DNA of 47,173 nt, taken from the NCBI GenBank assembly GCA_964246985.1, contig CAXTSE010000024.1:1-47173 (forward strand), given 5' to 3'. The position numbers and the translations under genes are program-made. A model generated the notes under the pieces. The model worked only from the letters and a program-made list of their open reading frames with translations, did no database searches and was not told the DNA's origin. The DNA is from CAXTSE01 sp964246985. Its GTDB lineage: Bacteria; Actinomycetota; Actinomycetes; Actinomycetales; Microbacteriaceae. Positions within the stretch are counted from its first letter, which is position 1; every line of letters begins with the position of its first letter. This document shows, piece by piece, positions 32,377 through 40,100 of this stretch.

Positions 32377-33057
32377 ATGACCACGACACTGATCACCGGA
32401 GCCAACAAGAGCCTCGGACTCGAGACCACCCGCCGCCTCGTCGAGGCCGGACACACCGTGTACGCCGGGATGCGCGACCTGGCCGACGGCGACGCCGCGC
32501 GGCAGATGGGCGCCCACCCCGTGCAGCTCGACGTGACCGACGACGCCTCGGTCGCGGCAGCGATCACCGCCCTTCCCGAGCTCGACGTGCTCGTCAACAA
32601 CGCCGGCGTCCTCGGGCACTCGTTCGGAGTCGACGACCTCACTCCCGAGACCATGCAGGAGGTGCTCGAGGTCAACGTGCTCGGCATCGTGCGCGTCACG
32701 CAGGCCGCCCTGCCGCTGCTCGCCGCATCCGCCGCCCCTGTCATCGTGAACGTCGCATCGGGCGTGGGCTGGCCGCGCTGGCTCACCACGCCCGGCCGCG
32801 ACGAGTTCCCCGTGCCCGCGATCCCCTATGCGGCCTCGAAGGCCGCCGTCATCGCGCTCACCGTGCAGTACGCCAAGAACCTCCCGCAGATGCGCGTCAA
32901 CGTGAGCGACCCCGGCTACACCGCCACCGACTTCAACCGGCACAGCGGCCACCAGACGGTGACGGAGGGGACGGATGCGACGGTCGCCCTCGCGACGCTC
33001 GGCACCGACGGACCCACCGGCGAGTTCCACGATCGGACCGGGCGCATCGCCTACTGA
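32377..33057 (+). CDS. SDR family oxidoreductase
   Basis: 226 residues with TGANKSLG (7-14), NNAG (74-77), Ser128, Tyr151 and Lys155 (YAASK), so the catalytic set is complete. The GMRD after beta-2 favours NADP. It belongs to the group of small SDRs often found divergent from an MmyB-type XRE regulator, as here (31363-32291). It is probably induced by, and acts on, a small xenobiotic or carbonyl compound. The 3' end overlaps the next, convergent gene by 7 bp. Confidence 0.88.
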   Translation: MTTTLITGANKSLGLETTRRLVEAGHTVYAGMRDLADGDAARQMGAHPVQLDVTDDASVAAAITALPELDVLVNNAGVLGHSFGVDDLTPETMQEVLEVNVLGIVRVTQAALPLLAASAAPVIVNVASGVGWPRWLTTPGRDEFPVPAIPYAASKAAVIALTVQYAKNLPQMRVNVSDPGYTATDFNRHSGHQTVTEGTDATVALATLGTDGPTGEFHDRTGRIAY

Positions 33058-33569
33058 GGTGCCCCCGAGAGCAGCGCGCCCGTGGCCGGGTCGACGCTGA
33101 ACTCGGATGCGATCCCCGTCGCGACGCCGTCGTGCGTCAGCCCGCGGCAGAGGATGCGCTCGCGGTTCGTCGCGACGACCTTCAGGTCGTCGACGACGAG
33201 GCCGTCGCTCCGCCACGCGACGCCCTCGGCGTCCAGAGCGATCAGGTCGCCCGCCGTGCACATCAGGAGGAGACCCGACTGCTCGGCCTCCCACATGCGC
33301 GCGACGCCGGCCTGCTCGACGAGCACCCGTCGCGCCACGACGTCGACGACGTAACCGGTCCAGTCCGAGATGAAGGCGAGCGCGCGAGCATCCGGATGCC
33401 GCCACCAGCCGGGTGCGCCGATCGCGAGGTCCCAGGGCTCGGCGTCGGGGGCGGTGACCCGCAGGATCGCGCCGACGCGCGGGAGGTCCGGGGGGAACCT
33501 CCGCGGCACCTCCCCGCCGTCGGGCGCGAACTCGGGATCGACCTCCACCCGGAAGCCGACCTCGAACAC
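33051..33569 (-). CDS. Hypothetical protein, predicted soluble beta-rich
   Basis: 172 residues from GTG at 33569. No family is recognised. The chain is rich in Trp and Asp and looks like a WD/beta-propeller-like short fold (EPWDLAIGAPGWW, ISDWTGYVVDV, MWEAEQSGLLLMCTAGDLIALDAEGVAWRS), with the pattern of proteins that report values rather than catalyse. No signal peptide or membrane segment is seen. It starts 8 bp after the gpmA stop on the same strand, so it is probably co-transcribed with gpmA. Confidence 0.75.
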   Translation of the reverse strand: MFEVGFRVEVDPEFAPDGGEVPRRFPPDLPRVGAILRVTAPDAEPWDLAIGAPGWWRHPDARALAFISDWTGYVVDVVARRVLVEQAGVARMWEAEQSGLLLMCTAGDLIALDAEGVAWRSDGLVVDDLKVVATNRERILCRGLTHDGVATGIASEFSVDPATGALLSGAPQ

Positions 33570-33577
33570 GGGTGGAG

Positions 33578-34318
33578 CTACTTCTTGCCCTGGTTGGCGA
33601 CGGCGGCAGCGCCAGCCGCGGCGGCCTCGGGGTCGAGGTAGCGGCTCGGGCCGGTGGGTGCGAACGCGTCGTCGAGCTCGTAGACCAGCGGGATGCCGGT
33701 CGGGATGTTGAGCTCGGCGATCTCGTCATCCGAGATGTGGTCGAGGTGCTTCACGAGCGCGCGCAGGCTGTTGCCGTGGGCGGTGACCAGCACGGTGTGG
33801 CCGGCCGCCAGATCCTTCGTGATGTCGGACTCCCAGTAGGGCAGCATCCGGTCGATCACGAGCTTGAGGCTCTCGGTGCGCGGGATCTCGCCGTCGATCC
33901 CGACGTAGCGCTCGTCGTGCACCTGGCTGTACTCGGCGTCGTCGTCGAGCACGGGCGGCGGCACGTCGAAGCTGCGGCGCCACTCCATGAACTTCTCGGG
34001 GCCGAACTTCTCGAGCGTCTCGGCCTTGTCGAGACCCTGCAGCGCACCGTAGTGGCGCTCGTTGAGGCGCCAGCTGCGCTTGACCGGGATCCACGCGCGG
34101 TCGGCGACATCGAGGGCGAGGTTGGCGGTCTGGATCGCACGGGTCAGGACGCTCGTGTAGAGCACGGTGGGGGCGAGCCCGGATTCGCTGAGCAGCTCGC
34201 CGGCGCGCTTCGCCTCGGTCACGCCCTGCTCGCTGAGCCGCACATCGACCCATCCCGTGAACAGGTTCTTCTGGTTCCAGTCGGAGTTGCCATGGCGCAG
34301 GAGGATGAGGGTGCTCAT
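33578..34318 (-). CDS. gpmA: 2,3-bisphosphoglycerate-dependent phosphoglycerate mutase
   Basis: 246 residues, the usual length for the dPGM family. It has LLRHGNSDWNQKNLFTGWVD with phospho-His9, WRLNERHYGALQGLDKAE, and the second catalytic histidine in LVTAHGNSLRAL. It interconverts 3- and 2-phosphoglycerate in glycolysis. It is divergent from the methyltransferase at 34368 across 49 bp. Confidence 0.96.
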   Translation of the reverse strand: MSTLILLRHGNSDWNQKNLFTGWVDVRLSEQGVTEAKRAGELLSESGLAPTVLYTSVLTRAIQTANLALDVADRAWIPVKRSWRLNERHYGALQGLDKAETLEKFGPEKFMEWRRSFDVPPPVLDDDAEYSQVHDERYVGIDGEIPRTESLKLVIDRMLPYWESDITKDLAAGHTVLVTAHGNSLRALVKHLDHISDDEIAELNIPTGIPLVYELDDAFAPTGPSRYLDPEAAAAGAAAVANQGKK

Positions 34319-34367
34319 GGGTCAACCCTATTCGTGCGCCGTCGGGCGGCCGCGACAGAATGAGGAC

Positions 34368-35153
34368 ATGGCTCGTGCTGCAGCTCCGCTCGGACGCATC
34401 ACGCGCGGCACGACCGGCACCAACCGCCTGCGGCGGATCGACAGGTGGATCGCGGCGCAGCCGGCCCTGCGGCGCACCGACGATCCGCTGGTGGTCGACC
34501 TCGGCTACGGGGCGAGCGCGACGACGAGCAACGAGCTGCACGAGCGACTCGCGCGCGTGCGGCCCGACGTCGAGGTGCTCGGCATCGAGATCGACCCCGA
34601 GCGCGTGCGGATCGCCTCCGCCGCGGCCCGCCCCGGTGTCGCGTTCCGGCTCGGCGGCTTCGAGATCCCGACGGGGTCCGAGCGCCGGCCGGCCGTCATC
34701 CGTGCGCTCAACGTGCTGCGGCAGTACGACGAGTCCGAGGTGGAGGCCGCGTGGAGCACTATGGTCGCGCGGCTGCAGCCCGCCGGGCTGCTCGTCGAGG
34801 GCACCTGCAACGAGGTCGGCCGGGTGGCGAGCTGGGTCGGGCTCGACGCATCCGGACCGCGCACCTTCACGATCTCGCTCCGCCTCGCCGACCTCGAGCG
34901 GCCGTCGATCGTCGCCGAGCGCCTGCCGAAGGCGCTGATCCACCACAACGTGCCGGGCGAGCGGATCCACCAGCTGCTCGGCGACCTCGATCGACAGTGG
35001 GCGGTCGCCGCTCCGCTCGCGGTCTACGGCGCGAGCCAGCGCTGGATGGCGGCGGTCGCGGCGCTCCGCGACGCCGGATGGCCCGTGCACGACGGCCGGG
35101 CGCGCTGGCGCCTCGGCGAGCTCACCCTCGACTGGACGGCGGTCTCCCCGTGA
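34368..35153 (+). CDS. Class I SAM-dependent methyltransferase-like protein
   Basis: 261 residues. The Rossmann SAM site reads VVDLGYGASATTSNELHERL (about 42-61), with acidic GIEIDPERV at the end of beta-2. No DNA-methylase motif such as DPPY or NPPY is present, so DNA modification is unlikely. The C-terminal half (YGASQRWMAAVAALRDAGWPV) is not recognised. ATG at 34368 has GAGG upstream. Its stop overlaps the GTG start of the DRGH nuclease (GTGA), so the two are made together. Confidence 0.8.
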   Translation: MARAAAPLGRITRGTTGTNRLRRIDRWIAAQPALRRTDDPLVVDLGYGASATTSNELHERLARVRPDVEVLGIEIDPERVRIASAAARPGVAFRLGGFEIPTGSERRPAVIRALNVLRQYDESEVEAAWSTMVARLQPAGLLVEGTCNEVGRVASWVGLDASGPRTFTISLRLADLERPSIVAERLPKALIHHNVPGERIHQLLGDLDRQWAVAAPLAVYGASQRWMAAVAALRDAGWPVHDGRARWRLGELTLDWTAVSP

Positions 35154-36043
35154 CACTCCCACCCCCACCGCACCTGCCCGCGCCGGGAGCTGCGGCGCCC
35201 GCGGCGCGCGGCTACGACCCGGCATTCCTCGGCCCCGAGCTCCGCGTGCCTCTTCCGGTCGCCGCCGCCGGGCGCGAGCTGCTGCGCCTGACCTACGTGC
35301 ACTTCGAGGTCGCGCTCGACCCCGCTCGCCGGCTGGCCGCGTTCACCGCCGTCAACATCGAGGGCGCGACGCTCGTCGACGTGCCGCGCACCGACGACGC
35401 CTGGCGGCTCGACCCCCGCGCACCCGCCTCCGCGCAGACCGGGCCCGAGGTCTACACGCGCAACGACCTCGACCGCGGGCACCTCGTGCGGCGGCGGGAT
35501 CCGGTGTGGGGGGAGGCCGCCGTCGCGCGGGCCGCCAACGCGGCCACGTTCACCTATGCGAACGCGGCGCCCCAGGCATCCGGCTTCAACCAGTCGAAGG
35601 AGCTGTGGCTCGGGCTCGAGGACTACGTGCTCGCGGCGGCCGAGACGAGCCGCGCCCGCATCTCGGTGTTCACAGGGCCGGTGTTCCGGGGCGACGACCA
35701 GCTCTACCGCGGCACGCGCATTCCGCGCCAGTTCTGGAAGGTCGCCGTGTGGGCGACCGGCGGGCCCGCGGAGGCGGGGGCAGGGGCGTCGGATGCCGCG
35801 GCGCTCCAGGCCACCGGGTACGTCCTCGACCAGTCGCCCCTCGTCGACGACCTGCCGGCCGCGGTGGCGGGCGCTCCCCTGCTCGGACCGTTCCGCACCT
35901 TCCAGGTGCCCATCGCCGACATCGCGGGCCTCACGGAGCTCGACTTCGGCGACCTCCCCGATGTCGACCGCTACGCACCGCGCGGCGTGCTCCCCCGCCC
36001 GGCCTGGCGCGAGCTGGAGTCCCTTGCGGACATCCGCCTCTAG
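35150..36043 (+). CDS. DNA/RNA non-specific endonuclease (NUC/DRGH family)
   Basis: 297 residues. The catalytic DRGH motif is at 108-111 (His111 is the general base). The metal-site block NAAPQASGFNQSKELWLGLE (138-157) follows, as in Serratia-type nucleases. Members are usually secreted, but here a Pro/Ala-rich N-terminus replaces a signal peptide, so the protein looks cytoplasmic or leaves by another route. GTG at 35150 overlaps the methyltransferase stop. No immunity protein gene is evident beside it. The role, whether nucleotide scavenging, DNA repair or defence, is undecided. Confidence 0.88.
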   Translation: MTLPPPPHLPAPGAAAPAARGYDPAFLGPELRVPLPVAAAGRELLRLTYVHFEVALDPARRLAAFTAVNIEGATLVDVPRTDDAWRLDPRAPASAQTGPEVYTRNDLDRGHLVRRRDPVWGEAAVARAANAATFTYANAAPQASGFNQSKELWLGLEDYVLAAAETSRARISVFTGPVFRGDDQLYRGTRIPRQFWKVAVWATGGPAEAGAGASDAAALQATGYVLDQSPLVDDLPAAVAGAPLLGPFRTFQVPIADIAGLTELDFGDLPDVDRYAPRGVLPRPAWRELESLADIRL

Positions 36044-36048
36044 ACGCG

Positions 36049-37167
36049 TCAGACGTGCGGGAGGAGCGCCCGCGCGTCCTCGAGGGGCACCCCCGTGCCG
36101 ACCAGCAGGTCGACCACGAGGGGACGCGCCATCAGCAGCACCGCCTGATCGGCGACCCCCGCATCCGGGATCATGTCGGTCGGGTCGAGCCTCTTGGCCA
36201 GGTCGGTGAGCAGCGAGCGCGCCGCGCCGGTGAGCTGGGGGTCGTCGAGCTCCCCGCCGAGCAGCTGCACCGCGGTCGCGAGCTCGCCCAGCACCCCCGC
36301 GATCGCCGGGCGCTCGGTACCGTCGCGCACGAGGAACTCCGAGCGGCGCGCGATCGAGCGCAGATGCCGGGCCGCGAGATCCCCCGCCTCGAGCACCCGG
36401 CTGTGCCGCTGCAGCTCGGGGAGGAAACGCCGCAGGAAGGGCGAGATCCGCGCCACCGAGAGGGCGGTGTCCTGCGATGTGCGCCACGCCTCGATGAGCG
36501 GCTGGGTGCGCCGCAGCCGTGAGAGCGCCATCTCGCCCGAGGCCGGATCGGCCCGTGCGAGGCACTCCGCGACGGACAGGAGCGACTCGTAGAGCACCGC
36601 GAAGAGCGCGCGGCCGTCGCGCAACGCGGTCCTCCGCGGATCACGGGGCACGAGCGCGGTCACGGCGAGCGCGATGAGCCCGCCGACCAGTCCGTCGAGG
36701 CTGCGCGAGAACGGACCGCCGTCGGGGATCGGCAGCAGCACCACGAGCGCCGACGGCACCGCCGCCGCCACCGCGAACGACGGGTTCGGCGACAGCGCCC
36801 GCCCCACGACGAACACGACGAGCAGCACCACGAGCAGCTGCCAGAGCTGCTTGCCGAGCAGCAGCGACAGCCCGTCGGCAAGGGCGATGCCGAGGACGAT
36901 GCCGAGGACGCTCTCGGCGACCCGCCGGGGGCGCGCGTCGCGGGTGAGGCCGAGCGAGTTGATGGTCACGGTGATCGCCAGGATCGGTACCGCGTGCATC
37001 AGCCCGAAGTGCGCGATCGAGTAGGACGCCGCGACGGCGACGAGGATCTGCGCGATCGCCGGCAGCGACTCCCAGACCCGACGACCGGCGACCTTCGCAT
37101 CGAGCTGCCGACGGATGCGGCGCTCCAGGCGGCGGAACTCCCCCGTCTTCGGGTCGCTCTCGCCCAT
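36049..37167 (-). CDS. FUSC/aromatic acid exporter-like membrane protein
   Basis: 372 residues. About six hydrophobic segments lie in residues 30-190, with AVPILAITVTINSLG and VAESVLGIVLGIALADGLSLLL matching the FUSC/ArAE family. The second half is a helical cytoplasmic domain. Family members export aromatic acids or similar anions, but many actinobacterial ones are untested. It is convergent with the nuclease gene (5-bp gap) and lies just downstream of ygfZ. Confidence 0.82.
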   Translation of the reverse strand: MGESDPKTGEFRRLERRIRRQLDAKVAGRRVWESLPAIAQILVAVAASYSIAHFGLMHAVPILAITVTINSLGLTRDARPRRVAESVLGIVLGIALADGLSLLLGKQLWQLLVVLLVVFVVGRALSPNPSFAVAAAVPSALVVLLPIPDGGPFSRSLDGLVGGLIALAVTALVPRDPRRTALRDGRALFAVLYESLLSVAECLARADPASGEMALSRLRRTQPLIEAWRTSQDTALSVARISPFLRRFLPELQRHSRVLEAGDLAARHLRSIARRSEFLVRDGTERPAIAGVLGELATAVQLLGGELDDPQLTGAARSLLTDLAKRLDPTDMIPDAGVADQAVLLMARPLVVDLLVGTGVPLEDARALLPHV

Positions 37168-37177
37168 CCCGCGCGTC

Positions 37178-38296
37178 CTAGCGGCGCACCGCGCCGAGAC
37201 GCGGCAAGCGGGGCACGTCGGCTTCGGCGCCTGCGTCGGTCGGCACGACGACCTCCTGCGCGGCCGACAGCTGCGTGCCGTCGGATGCGGCGGTCACCGT
37301 GAGCACGGCCGCCGGGTCGACGGAGCGCTTGATCACCGCGAGCGCGATCGGACCCGACTCGTGGTGCAGCGCCGAGGCGGTGATGCGCCCGACCTCGCGC
37401 CCGTCGAGCATGCGCCCGTCGAGCAGTTCACCGCCGACCGACACGAGGTCGCCGGCCGCCGGCAGGACGCCGTCGGATCCATCGAGGTGCAGCAGCACGA
37501 GCCGACGCGGCGGGTGGCCGAGGTTGTGCACCTTCGCCACCGTCTCCTGCCCGCGGTAGCAGCCCTTGGCGAGGTGCACGGCGGAGCGCAGCCAGTCCAG
37601 CTCGTGCGGGATCGTGGTCGCGTCGACCTCGGTCGCGGCGCGCGGACGCCATGCGGCGATCCGCAGGGCCTCGAGCGCGAGCGTGCCCGCGGCGGAGATG
37701 GCATCGAGCTCGCCGAGCCGGTCGCGCTCGACGAGCACCTCGGCGTAGGTCCATTCGGTGCCGGGATGCTCCGGGGTCACGGCGTACTGGTGACCTCCCG
37801 CGACGACGGATCGCCACGGGTCGTTCCAGACGAGAGGAACGCCCGCCGGGGCGGCCGCCGCCGGCACCGTGGATGCGGGGTCGCCCAGCGTGCCGATCGT
37901 CGCGAGATCGGTCGTGCGATCCGCCACCTCGACGCGCAGCATGAACCGCATGCGGGTGAGGAATGCGAGAAGGCCCGCTCCGGTGCCGGCGTCCATGAGC
38001 AGCCGGGCCGTGACGCCGTCGTCGAGCACGCGGGCCGCGTACTCCACCCGGCCGCTCGGATCGAGCAGGAGGGTCTCGGCCGAGTCGCCCGGCTCGAGCT
38101 TGGCGACGGCCTGCGAGGTCAGCGAGTCGAGCCAGCTGAGCCGGTCGTCTCCGGTGATCGAGAGCACGTCGCGGTCGGACAAGTCGACGATGGCGCTGCC
38201 GCGCGCGAGGAGGCGCTGCTCGAGGAGCGGGTTGCCGTAGTGCTGCGGGGGGACGCCGACGGCACCGGGGCGGAGGGCGAACGGGCTACTCGACAC
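37178..38296 (-). CDS. ygfZ: Folate-binding Fe-S cluster assembly protein YgfZ
   Basis: 372 residues with the family signature KGCYRGQET, whose cysteine is functionally important, and an aminomethyltransferase-like folate-binding fold (GDDRLSWLDSLTSQAV near the start). It helps repair or assemble certain Fe-S enzymes using tetrahydrofolate. The start is GTG at 38296, overlapping the preceding nitrobindin-like gene by 11 bp. That gene pairing occurs in other Actinobacteria. Confidence 0.92.
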   Translation of the reverse strand: MSSSPFALRPGAVGVPPQHYGNPLLEQRLLARGSAIVDLSDRDVLSITGDDRLSWLDSLTSQAVAKLEPGDSAETLLLDPSGRVEYAARVLDDGVTARLLMDAGTGAGLLAFLTRMRFMLRVEVADRTTDLATIGTLGDPASTVPAAAAPAGVPLVWNDPWRSVVAGGHQYAVTPEHPGTEWTYAEVLVERDRLGELDAISAAGTLALEALRIAAWRPRAATEVDATTIPHELDWLRSAVHLAKGCYRGQETVAKVHNLGHPPRRLVLLHLDGSDGVLPAAGDLVSVGGELLDGRMLDGREVGRITASALHHESGPIALAVIKRSVDPAAVLTVTAASDGTQLSAAQEVVVPTDAGAEADVPRLPRLGAVRR

Positions 38297-38912
38297 GGGC
38301 GAGCCGTCCCGACGAGTGCGTGCGCAGGTCCTGGCCGAGGGCCGCGATGTCCCACGCCCACAGCAGATGGTCCTCCACCAGGCCGTAGATGCGGGTCGCC
38401 GCCGCGTACTCCTTGGCGGTCGCGGTGCGCACCACGGCGTCCGTCGCCATGTCGATGCGCGGGCCGTTCACCTGGCCGAGGTAGATCTCGCTGACCCCGC
38501 CCGGGTGCACGATCGCCACCTCGATGTCGAACGCCCCTCGCGCATTGCGCAGCGTCTCGACGGCCTCGGCCGAGGTGAAGAGCTGCTCGCCGACACCCGG
38601 CAGCATGCCCGGCCCCTGGTCGGCGGGGCCGAGGGGGCGGGAGAGCCGCCAGTAGCCGATCTCGCTGAAGAGAGGGGTCGTGCTCGACGGCGCGCCCTCG
38701 CCGTCGGCGGCCTCGGCATCCAGCAGCCAGATGCTGCTCGTGTACTGGAGGTGCGGGGTGCCGTCGTGCGTGAACGCGACCCGCTGCCGGAACTCGTGCT
38801 CGACCGTGTCGTCGCCGAGCGTGTAGGCGATGATGCCCGTGCCCTCCCAGATGCCGAGGAGCCACGACAGGGGCACGATCTCAGAGGGAAGCCCCGCGTC
38901 GAAGTCGAACAT
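38286..38912 (-). CDS. Nitrobindin-like heme/FABP-fold protein
   Basis: 208 residues. The beta-barrel begins with the nitrobindin signature LSWLLGIWEGTGI (GxWxGxG). Later strands include FRQRVAFTHDGTPHLQYTS and IEVAIVHPGGVSEIYLGQVNGPRI. A heme-ligand histidine could be in AIVHPGG, but this is not certain by eye. Nitrobindins bind heme b and scavenge or isomerise peroxynitrite. ATG at 38912; the 3' end overlaps ygfZ. Confidence 0.83.
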   Translation of the reverse strand: MFDFDAGLPSEIVPLSWLLGIWEGTGIIAYTLGDDTVEHEFRQRVAFTHDGTPHLQYTSSIWLLDAEAADGEGAPSSTTPLFSEIGYWRLSRPLGPADQGPGMLPGVGEQLFTSAEAVETLRNARGAFDIEVAIVHPGGVSEIYLGQVNGPRIDMATDAVVRTATAKEYAAATRIYGLVEDHLLWAWDIAALGQDLRTHSSGRLARVE

Positions 38913-38924
38913 GCGCTCCGGCGC

Positions 38925-39044
38925 CTAGCGCTGACCCTTGAACAGGTTGACGAGCACGACGACCGAGATGAACCCGATGGCGAGCGTGGCCAGGACGAGC
39001 AGGCCGATGAAGAAGAGCTCGAGGATGAACGGGTCGAACGTCAT
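38925..39044 (-). CDS. Small single-span membrane protein, 39 residues
   Basis: ATG at 39044 opens a 39-codon frame ending in TAG. It encodes MTFDPFILELF, then a hydrophobic helix (about residues 10-34), then LFKGQR. It lies 9 bp before the nitrobindin-like gene's end region and 12 bp upstream of it on the same strand. It is too short for most gene callers but has a proper topology (acidic/short outside, basic tail inside). Function unknown. Confidence 0.6.
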   Translation of the reverse strand: MTFDPFILELFFIGLLVLATLAIGFISVVVLVNLFKGQR

Positions 39045-39053
39045 GCCCTCAGT

Positions 39054-39326
39054 CTAGGCGACCTGTGCCGAGAACACCGGAGGGTGGACGGCCACCAGGA
39101 CGGCGCTCGCGATCGCCAGGATGACCAGCGCGCCGCCGATGCTGACGATCATCCGCGTGACCAGACCCTCCTTGCGGCGGAGCGCCAGCTGGATCGCGCT
39201 CGTCAGCAGCACGGACCCCGCCAGGACCACGGGAAGCCAGGTGAGATAGGCGGATCCGGCCGTGACGGCGACGACGATCGCGGCGGCGAGCGTGGTCAGC
39301 CAGACGGGCAGGATGCTGCGGGACAC
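39054..39326 (-). CDS. Small membrane protein, 90 residues
   Basis: The 90-residue chain contains three predicted hydrophobic segments (about 8-26, 29-47, 58-80) separated by short loops, one basic (LRRKEGLVTR). The start is GTG at 39326. No family recognised. Probably an inner-membrane protein in the same transcript as the 39-residue protein and the nitrobindin-like gene. Confidence 0.72.
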   Translation of the reverse strand: MSRSILPVWLTTLAAAIVVAVTAGSAYLTWLPVVLAGSVLLTSAIQLALRRKEGLVTRMIVSIGGALVILAIASAVLVAVHPPVFSAQVA

Positions 39327-39376
39327 AGGGACAGCCTACGGCTCGGTACACTGGCGGTCTGGCGTTTGGAGGACCC

Positions 39377-40057
39377 GTGGCGCAGCTGTTGATCCTGACC
39401 TCTGCGGTCGAGGGCGACATCTTGCCTGCCCTCGCCCTCCTGAGCCACCGCACGCGCACGATCCCGGCTGCGCCGGCGGCTCTCGTGAACGCTCCGAGCG
39501 CCGACCTCATCCTCGTCGACGCCCGCCAGGACCTGGCCGCGGCCAAGTCGCTCTGCAAGATCCTCAACACGACGGGCATCAACGTGCCGCTCGTGCTGGT
39601 GCTGACCGAGGGCGGGCTCACCGCCGTCTCGGCCGACTGGGGCGTCGACGACGTCCTGCTCGAGTCGGCGGGTCCCGCCGAGATCGACGCCCGCATCCGG
39701 CTCGTCATCGGGCGACTCGCCCAGGAGAAGACGGGGTCCAAGATCCAGGCCTCCGGCGTCGTCATCGACGAGGCGTCGTACTCGGCCAAGGTGCACGGCC
39801 GCCCGCTCGACCTGACGTTCAAGGAGTTCGAGCTGCTGCGGTTCCTGGCGACGCACCCGTCGCGGGTGTTCACGCGCGAGCAGCTGCTCAGCGAGGTGTG
39901 GGGCTACGACTACTTCGGCGGCACCCGCACGGTCGACGTGCACGTGCGCCGGCTGCGCGCCAAGCTCGGCGATCTCGAGTCGCTCATCGGCACGGTGCGG
40001 AACGTGGGCTACCGGTTCAACGTCTACGAGGACGAGGACCGGCTCACGCCCGTCTAG
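39377..40057 (+). CDS. glnR: GlnR-like OmpR-family regulator
   Basis: 226 residues resembling the actinobacterial nitrogen regulator GlnR. The receiver-like domain has VDARQDLAAAKSLC with Asp48 at the expected site, and GLTAVSADWGVDD. The winged helix contains LTFKEFELLRFLATHPSRVFTREQLLSEVWGYDYFGGTRTVDVHVRRLRAKLG. GlnR proteins act without a paired kinase. GTG at 39377 follows TTGGAGGA. Its neighbour ppk1 and the pst genes suggest exchange between nitrogen and phosphate control. Confidence 0.82.
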   Translation: MAQLLILTSAVEGDILPALALLSHRTRTIPAAPAALVNAPSADLILVDARQDLAAAKSLCKILNTTGINVPLVLVLTEGGLTAVSADWGVDDVLLESAGPAEIDARIRLVIGRLAQEKTGSKIQASGVVIDEASYSAKVHGRPLDLTFKEFELLRFLATHPSRVFTREQLLSEVWGYDYFGGTRTVDVHVRRLRAKLGDLESLIGTVRNVGYRFNVYEDEDRLTPV

Positions 40058-40059
40058 CG

Positions 40060-40081
40060 GTTTACCGGCCGTTAATCACGG
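40060..40081 (+). promoter_or_regulatory. PHO box upstream of ppk1
   Basis: Two adjoining 11-bp units, GTTTACCGGCC and GTTAATCACGG, start two bases after the GlnR-like stop and end 19 bp before the chosen ppk1 start. They fit the GTTCACC-type repeat of PhoP/RegX3 targets and would place ppk1 in the Pho regulon. Confidence 0.65.
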
Positions 40082-40100
40082 CAATGGCAGGATGGTGCCC

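Noticed and set aside
34368..36043. Restriction-modification system
   Set aside because: The methyltransferase lacks DPPY/NPPY or cytosine-methylase motifs and the nuclease is of the sequence-non-specific NUC family.
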